Source: an uncultured Lachnospiraceae bacterium
Lineage (GTDB): Bacteria > Bacillota > Clostridia > Lachnospirales > Lachnospiraceae
Direction: 5' to 3'
NCBI GenBank assembly: GCA_900548905.1
Contig: URMK01000048.1
Location: forward strand, 1-53,704
DNA length: 53,704 nt
The translations under genes were made by a program, and so were the position numbers. Below the pieces are notes generated by a model that was given only the letters and a program-made list of their open reading frames with translations, was not told the DNA's origin and searched no databases. Each line of letters begins with the position of its first letter. The stretch's first letter is position 1. This document shows, piece by piece, positions 49,099-53,704 of the stretch.

Positions 49099-49131
49099 GT
49101 GTGTAAATTAAAAGAAAGAAGGGACTTGCTT

Positions 49132-49491
49132 ATGGGTAAAGATGTATTGGATTATGTAGTGGAAAAAACGGACGAACTGATTAATGCTGCCACCTGCAGC
49201 AGCGAAACAAAGGCAGCGGCCCGGGCATGGCTGGAGGCTGTCGGAACGGAGAAGGAAGCCGCAGAAACCAGGAAGTATATAGAAGAACTGGAAGCGGACA
49301 TCATGCCGATAGACGGTTTGATCGGTTTTGCCGAGTCGGAACAGGGAAGCCAGGTATTTGGAGCGGACAAAGCGAAAGAGGTAGCGGTACATGCAAGGGA
49401 TATCAAAGCCGCGGGAGCCAGGTACTGTGATTGTCCGGCCTGTGCTGCGGCAGAGGCGATACTGGAGAAGAAGGATTCTCTTCTTGGCTGA
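49132..49491 (+). CDS. Conserved small protein with CxCPxC motif
   Basis: 119 residues, acidic and helical. The most striking part is the C-terminal DCPACAAAEAIL preceded by YC, giving CDCPAC at about residues 103-108, plus an earlier cysteine (C20). Such a motif may bind metal or form disulfides. Similar Lachnospiraceae proteins have, as I recall, been annotated loosely as an Hsp90-like chaperone, which the sequence does not support. The ATG at 49132 follows AAGGGA; an in-frame GTG at 49099 would overlap the promoter. It is followed 12 bp later by the DUF6440 gene. Confidence 0.75.
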   Translation: MGKDVLDYVVEKTDELINAATCSSETKAAARAWLEAVGTEKEAAETRKYIEELEADIMPIDGLIGFAESEQGSQVFGADKAKEVAVHARDIKAAGARYCDCPACAAAEAILEKKDSLLG

Positions 49492-49503
49492 TAATTGGTG
49501 GTA

Positions 49504-49707
49504 ATGAGTGAGGATAAGGACAACTTTATGGAGCGGTTTAAAAAGATTTACAGTCAGGGGATCGTTGATGTTCTTGAAATTTGGGTTGATACGGAAACGG
49601 GTATTAACTATATGTGGCATAAAGCGGCTAATGCAGGCGGCCTGACGCCGCTTTTAGATGAGAGTGGGAAGGTTGTTGTTACGAAAGACAGCAGTCTGAG
49701 AAGCTGA
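49504..49707 (+). CDS. DUF6440 family protein
   Basis: 67 residues. The pattern FKKIYSQGIVDVLEIWVDTETGINYMWHKAANAGGLTPLLDESGKVVV matches DUF6440: a small beta-rich protein with the VDxxTGxNY and GGLTPLLD signatures. Function unknown. It is likely co-transcribed with the gene at 49132, ending at a strong terminator. Translation probably begins at the ATG at 49504, though the ribosome binding site is poor (GGTGG), hinting at coupling to the upstream gene. Confidence 0.8.
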   Translation: MSEDKDNFMERFKKIYSQGIVDVLEIWVDTETGINYMWHKAANAGGLTPLLDESGKVVVTKDSSLRS

Positions 49708-49769
49708 GTGGGATTTGGATTAAGTGCGGGAATTGAGAAGCATATTCCCGGAAATGATGAAAGCTCCGG

Positions 49770-49807
49770 AAAAGCCTCCGGCATACATGATGCCGGGAGG
49801 CTTTTTT
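49770..49807 (+). terminator. Rho-independent terminator
   Basis: AAAAGCCTCCGGCAT, 5-nt loop, ATGCCGGGAGGCTTTTTT; long stem with T6 tail. Confidence 0.93.
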
Positions 49808-49853
49808 ACGCATATACAGAACAAATGACATATGGACGGAATGAGGAACTATT

Positions 49854-51647
49854 ATGACAACAAAAACAGGAACCTTTGAAATCAGGGATCAATTTTATCT
49901 GAACAACGAGCCGTTCCGGATTATTTCTGGGGGGATCCATTATTTCAGGGTCCTTCCTGAATACTGGGAAGACAGGCTGCAAAAGCTCAGGGAGCTGGGC
50001 TGCAACACGGTGGAAACCTACATCCCCTGGAATATGCATGAGCCTGTAAAGGGGACGTTTGATTTTTACGGGGAAAACGTGCATGGGATGCTGGATGTGG
50101 TATCCTTTGTCAGGACGGCACAGAGGCTGGGGCTGTGGGTGATACTGCGCCCTTCGCCTTATATTTGTGCGGAATGGGACTTCGGAGGCCTGCCCTCCTG
50201 GCTGCTGGCCGGGGAAGAAATGGATATCAGGACCAGTGACGAGCGGTATCTGCGCCATGTAAGAGACTATTACGACAAGCTGATGCCTCTGCTGGCGCCG
50301 CTTCAGATCGATCAGGGCGGCCCGGTGCTCATGCTTCAGGTGGAAAATGAATACGGCTCCTTCGGGAATGATAAGAAATATCTGGAAAGCCTCAGGGATA
50401 TGATGCGTGAGAGAGGAATCACGGTGCCGCTTTTCGCATCGGACGGCCCGGATCACAACATGCTTTCCAATGCTATAACAGAGGGTGTGTTTCCTACGGC
50501 GAATTTCGGATCCGGCGCGAGAAAGGCATTTTCCATCCTGAAGGAATATACGGACGGGGGGCCTTGTATGTGCACGGAATTCTGGATCGGCTGGTTTGAT
50601 GCATGGCATGATGAGGCGCACCATAAGGGCGATGCGGAAACGGCAGCGAAGGAACTGGAGGATATTCTGGAGCTGGGAAACGTAAACATATATATGTTTG
50701 AGGGCGGTACCAATTTCGGTTTTATGAACGGGGCAAATTACGGCAGCCGTCTGACTGCGGATGTCACCTCCTATGATTATGATGCTCTGCTTACCGAGGA
50801 CGGGCAGATCACGGAGAAATACAGACGTTTCCGGGAGGTGGTTTCCGGGTACGGCAGAACGGAAATCAGGCAGTCATCCGCATGCGGCAAAAAGCCGCCT
50901 TTTGAAAGGGTGGCTTACGGTTCTTGTTCCGTTGTCCGGAAGGTGGATTTGTTTCATGCCCTGGATTGTCTTGCGGAGCCTGTGGATACGGTCAGTCCCA
51001 AATCCATGGAGCGCCTGGGGCAGGGCTATGGCTATATGCTGTACTCTTCCGTGCTTCATACGGAGCGAAGGCTGCACAGTCTGCGGCTTTACCAGGCGGC
51101 GGATCGGGCGATTGTTTTTGCAGACGGGAAGCGGGTTCTTACCGCGGCGGACAGGGAGCTTCTGGAGCGCCATGAAATAGATCCGGTTACGGCGGAGGAT
51201 ATCAGGCTGGATATTCTGATGGAAAATATGGGAAGGGTGAATTACGGCCCCATGATAAATTGGCAGCGGAAGGGAATTGACGGCTGTGTGATGATCAATG
51301 ACCGGTTCGCCCAGCACGGCTGGCAGCAGTACCGCCTTCCCCTGGATAATCTGGAGAATCTGGATTACACAAGGGGCTGGGAGGAGGGAATGCCCGCGTT
51401 CTACCGTTTTACCTTCTTTGCGGGAAAAACAGGGGATACGTTTCTCGATTTCCGGGGCTGGGGGAAAGGCTGTGTTTTTGTTAACGGTTTTCACCTGGGG
51501 AGATTCTGGGAGGCCGGGCCGCAGAAACGGCTGTATCTGCCGGGAGCCCTTCTGAAGGAGGGAGAAAACGAAATCATCCTGTTTGAAACGGAAGGCAAGT
51601 GCGGGGGGAGTATTTCCCTGCAGGCGGAACCGGATCTGGGGCGGTAA
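49854..51647 (+). CDS. Glycoside hydrolase family 35 beta-galactosidase
   Basis: 597 residues, no signal peptide, so cytoplasmic. TIM-barrel start: ISGGIHYFRVLPEYWEDRLQKLRELGCNTVETYIPWNMHEP (GH35 hallmark), LRPSPYICAEWDFGGLPSWLL, acid/base E166 in LQVENEYGSF, and predicted nucleophile E242 in CTEFWIGWF. The C-terminal jelly-roll modules include YRFTFFAGKTGDTFLDFRGWGKGCVFVNGFHLGRFWEAGPQ. It probably cleaves terminal beta-galactose from imported oligosaccharides; no transporter is adjacent. TGAGGAA precedes the ATG. A hairpin terminator follows. Confidence 0.95.
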   Translation: MTTKTGTFEIRDQFYLNNEPFRIISGGIHYFRVLPEYWEDRLQKLRELGCNTVETYIPWNMHEPVKGTFDFYGENVHGMLDVVSFVRTAQRLGLWVILRPSPYICAEWDFGGLPSWLLAGEEMDIRTSDERYLRHVRDYYDKLMPLLAPLQIDQGGPVLMLQVENEYGSFGNDKKYLESLRDMMRERGITVPLFASDGPDHNMLSNAITEGVFPTANFGSGARKAFSILKEYTDGGPCMCTEFWIGWFDAWHDEAHHKGDAETAAKELEDILELGNVNIYMFEGGTNFGFMNGANYGSRLTADVTSYDYDALLTEDGQITEKYRRFREVVSGYGRTEIRQSSACGKKPPFERVAYGSCSVVRKVDLFHALDCLAEPVDTVSPKSMERLGQGYGYMLYSSVLHTERRLHSLRLYQAADRAIVFADGKRVLTAADRELLERHEIDPVTAEDIRLDILMENMGRVNYGPMINWQRKGIDGCVMINDRFAQHGWQQYRLPLDNLENLDYTRGWEEGMPAFYRFTFFAGKTGDTFLDFRGWGKGCVFVNGFHLGRFWEAGPQKRLYLPGALLKEGENEIILFETEGKCGGSISLQAEPDLGR

Positions 51648-51666
51648 GCAGGGGATACCTGCGGGG

Positions 51667-51698
51667 AAAGCATGGCTGTATGAGTCATGCTTTTCTTG
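51667..51698 (+). terminator. Hairpin terminator after the GH35 gene
   Basis: AAAGCATG, 11-nt loop, CATGCTTT followed by TCTTG; short stem, moderate strength. Confidence 0.6.
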
Positions 51699-51808
51699 TG
51701 GAAATAAAGAAGGATTTGTGATACACTAAGAAACGTCACATGGCGCAGCAGAAGGAAAGCTCCATGCTGCGCGGGTAAAACAACATAAAGGACGTAGAAA
51801 TAAGAGTT

Positions 51809-53569
51809 ATGAAAACGAGTAAACTGTTAAGAAGATTTGTTCCCTACTATCGGAACTATGTGGGGATCATGGTAATGGATCTGTTCTGTGCCGCCCTCAC
51901 CACGGTGTGCGAGCTGGTGCTGCCGTTAATCCTGCGCTATATTACCAACATAGGCATGAATGATCTGGCGTCGCTGACGGTACGTACCATTGTTACTATC
52001 GGCGGGGTGTATTTTGTGCTCCGTATTATAGATGGTATGGCAAGTTTTTATATGGCTTATACCGGCCATGTCATGGGAGCGTCCATAGAAACGGATATGC
52101 GGGAAGATGCCTTTGCACATTTGCAGAAGCTGTCCGACAATTATTTCAACAATACCAAGGTGGGACAGATCATGTCCCGGATTACCAGTGATTTGTTTGA
52201 TGTCACGGAATTCGCGCATCACTGCCCGGAAGAGTTCTTCATCGCATTTCTAAAGGCGGTGGTATCCTTCGTGATTCTTGCGGGGATCAACCCGTTGCTG
52301 ACCGTAATCATTTTTGTGCTGATTCCGGTCATGGCAGTATCCTGTTCTTATTTTAATCTGCAGGTAAGAAAAGCATTTAAAAAGCAGAGAAACCATATCG
52401 GTGAACTGAACGCCAGGATTGAAGACAGCCTTCTGGGCAATAAGGTGGTCCGGGCTTTTGCCAACGAAGATGTGGAGCTTGGAAAATTCAACCGGGATAA
52501 TCAGGAGTTCCTGAAAATAAAACGCGAGACCTACAAATATATGGCGGCCTTCCAGAATACAATCCGTATTTTTGACGGGCTCATGTATGTTGTGGTGATT
52601 GTGGCGGGCGGTATTTTTATGATTAAGGGGCTTATATTCCCGGCCGACCTGGTGGCGTATACGATGTATGTGACGACACTGCTGGCGACAATCCGCCGTA
52701 TTATTGAATTCGCGGAGCAGTTCCAGAGGGGAATGACGGGAATTGAACGTTTTACGGAACTGATGGATGCGAGTGTGGATATTTTTGACGAAGAAGGGGC
52801 GGTCCCTCTTCAGGATGTGAATGGAAAAATTACATTCAGGCATGTTTCCTTCGAATATCCGGATGACCATACACCGGTTCTGTCGGACATTGACATCACC
52901 ATCCGGCCGGGAGAAAAAGTGGCGCTTGTAGGCCCGTCGGGCGGCGGGAAAACAACGCTGTGCAATCTTCTTCCCCGTTTTTATGATCCCACCGAAGGGG
53001 AAATTCTGCTGGACGACCAGAATATCAAAAAGGTGACATTGCAGAGTTTACGCAGCAATGTGGGTGTGGTCCAGCAGGATGTGTATCTTTTTTCCGGCAG
53101 TGTTTATGAAAATATCGCTTACGGAAAGCCGGGGGCATCCCGGGAAGAGGTGATAAAAGCGGCAAAGCTGGCGGGGGCGCATGATTTTATTGAAGAGCTG
53201 AAGGACGGTTATGAAACCTATGTGGGAGAACGCGGGGTGAAACTGTCGGGCGGACAGAAGCAGAGAATCAGCATAGCGCGCGTATTCCTGAAATCGCCCA
53301 AGGTCCTGCTTTTGGATGAGGCCACGGCGGCTCTTGATAACGAAAGCGAACACCTTGTCTCCGAATCCCTGGACAAACTGGCGGCAGGACGGACGACGCT
53401 TACCATTGCCCACAGGCTGACCACAATTCATGGGGCCGACCGGATTCTGGTGCTTTCCGGAAGCCGTATAGTGGAGGAAGGCAACCATGATATGCTGATG
53501 AAGAAGCGGGGGATTTATTACCAGTTATATACGTCCGCCAGTATCGTGGATCAGGCGGCGGCTGAATAG
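51809..53569 (+). CDS. ABC transporter, fused permease and ATP-binding protein
   Basis: 586 residues, a half-transporter of the MsbA/LmrA type. Six membrane helices span about 15-320. The ATPase domain starts near 340 with ITFRHVSFEYPD, Walker A GPSGGGKTT at about 374-382, Q-loop VVQQDVYLFSG, signature LSGGQ, Walker B VLLLDEATAALD, and H-loop TIAHRLTTIH. It exports lipids, peptides or drugs as a dimer; only one half-transporter gene is visible, so a homodimer is likely. The second partner, if any, may lie beyond the window. A MITE begins 22 bp after its stop. Confidence 0.93.
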   Translation: MKTSKLLRRFVPYYRNYVGIMVMDLFCAALTTVCELVLPLILRYITNIGMNDLASLTVRTIVTIGGVYFVLRIIDGMASFYMAYTGHVMGASIETDMREDAFAHLQKLSDNYFNNTKVGQIMSRITSDLFDVTEFAHHCPEEFFIAFLKAVVSFVILAGINPLLTVIIFVLIPVMAVSCSYFNLQVRKAFKKQRNHIGELNARIEDSLLGNKVVRAFANEDVELGKFNRDNQEFLKIKRETYKYMAAFQNTIRIFDGLMYVVVIVAGGIFMIKGLIFPADLVAYTMYVTTLLATIRRIIEFAEQFQRGMTGIERFTELMDASVDIFDEEGAVPLQDVNGKITFRHVSFEYPDDHTPVLSDIDITIRPGEKVALVGPSGGGKTTLCNLLPRFYDPTEGEILLDDQNIKKVTLQSLRSNVGVVQQDVYLFSGSVYENIAYGKPGASREEVIKAAKLAGAHDFIEELKDGYETYVGERGVKLSGGQKQRISIARVFLKSPKVLLLDEATAALDNESEHLVSESLDKLAAGRTTLTIAHRLTTIHGADRILVLSGSRIVEEGNHDMLMKKRGIYYQLYTSASIVDQAAAE

Positions 53570-53590
53570 CTGCAGATGTCTTGTTTTTCT

Positions 53591-53704
53591 GGGGTGTAGA
53601 TAAAAAAGTTCGGCGTCACCTGCCCCTGCTTCCTTGTGCGGCCTGCTGTCCTGCAAGGTTCCTTACAGGGGACGCTTCCGCTCGGATAATCACGCAGCGG
53701 TACT
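53591..53704. mobile_element. Second MITE copy, truncated by the window end
   Basis: It starts GGGGTGTAGATAAAAAAG, continues TTCGGCGTCACCTGCCCC and holds the TGCGGCCTGCTGTCC segment lacking from the left arm of the first copy. It then runs through GGACGCTTCCGCTCGGATAA as in the first copy's interior. The right half lies outside the window. Confidence 0.88.

Overview
The window reads as chromosomal DNA of an anaerobic Firmicute, most likely a Lachnospiraceae member. Signs of this are strong AGGAGG-type ribosome binding sites, moderate GC with AT-rich promoters, and small families I associate with that group (DUF5721, DUF6440, the Rpn-type tail at the left edge, UPF0735 ACT next to homoserine dehydrogenase). 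The genus is inferred from gene content only and is not settled.

Layout. 1-4 kb: the 3' end of an Rpn-type nuclease gene, a prenyltransferase-repeat-like protein, and a minus-strand overlapping set (ParB-like protein, DUF5721, two AraC regulators). 4-6.2 kb: DegV, a LytTR-like response regulator, DUF1294. 6.2-18.3 kb: arginine biosynthesis. argG diverges from argC across a region rich in TGCATA boxes. argC is separated from argJ-argB-argD by about 5.9 kb of accessory DNA: a TnpB element, a truncated zinc-ribbon gene, a GNAT, a nucleoside phosphorylase, an unknown gene, an ASCH-GNAT fusion, a MITE, a deoxyinosine glycosylase and a second GNAT. 18.3-20.5 kb: a membrane-anchored solute-binding protein and a DMT transporter. 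20.6-28.1 kb: comEA, a two-component system, a GerMN lipoprotein, comEC and holA. 28-34.9 kb: YqeY, DUF1653, a 5'-nucleotidase, a fused SfsA-MutY protein and a glycosyltransferase. 35-37.3 kb, minus strand: an XRE regulator, and a PAP2 phosphatase downstream of a lipid kinase. 37.5-44.5 kb: glyA behind a structured leader, TraX, then a threonine-branch cluster (ACT, hom, apgM-like, lysC). 44.5-45.6 kb: no protein gene, but a perfect sigma-A promoter and a terminator frame a roughly 690-nt purine-rich candidate RNA. 45.6-53.7 kb: GH3, tRNA-Gly(GCC), LCP ligase, two small proteins, GH35, an ABC exporter, and the edge of a second MITE copy.

How the parts fit. The arg genes supply the path from acetylglutamate to acetylornithine plus argininosuccinate synthase. 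The hom cluster supplies aspartate-family precursors, and glyA supplies glycine and one-carbon units. The competence genes form one block with a two-component system. GH3, LCP, PAP2 and the lipid kinase belong to envelope metabolism.

The most notable items are the candidate large RNA at 44.9-45.6 kb, the SfsA-MutY fusion, the glyA leader, a dispersed family of 27-30-bp intergenic palindromes, a MITE with terminal inverted repeats of about 46 bp, and the accessory block inside the arg cluster.
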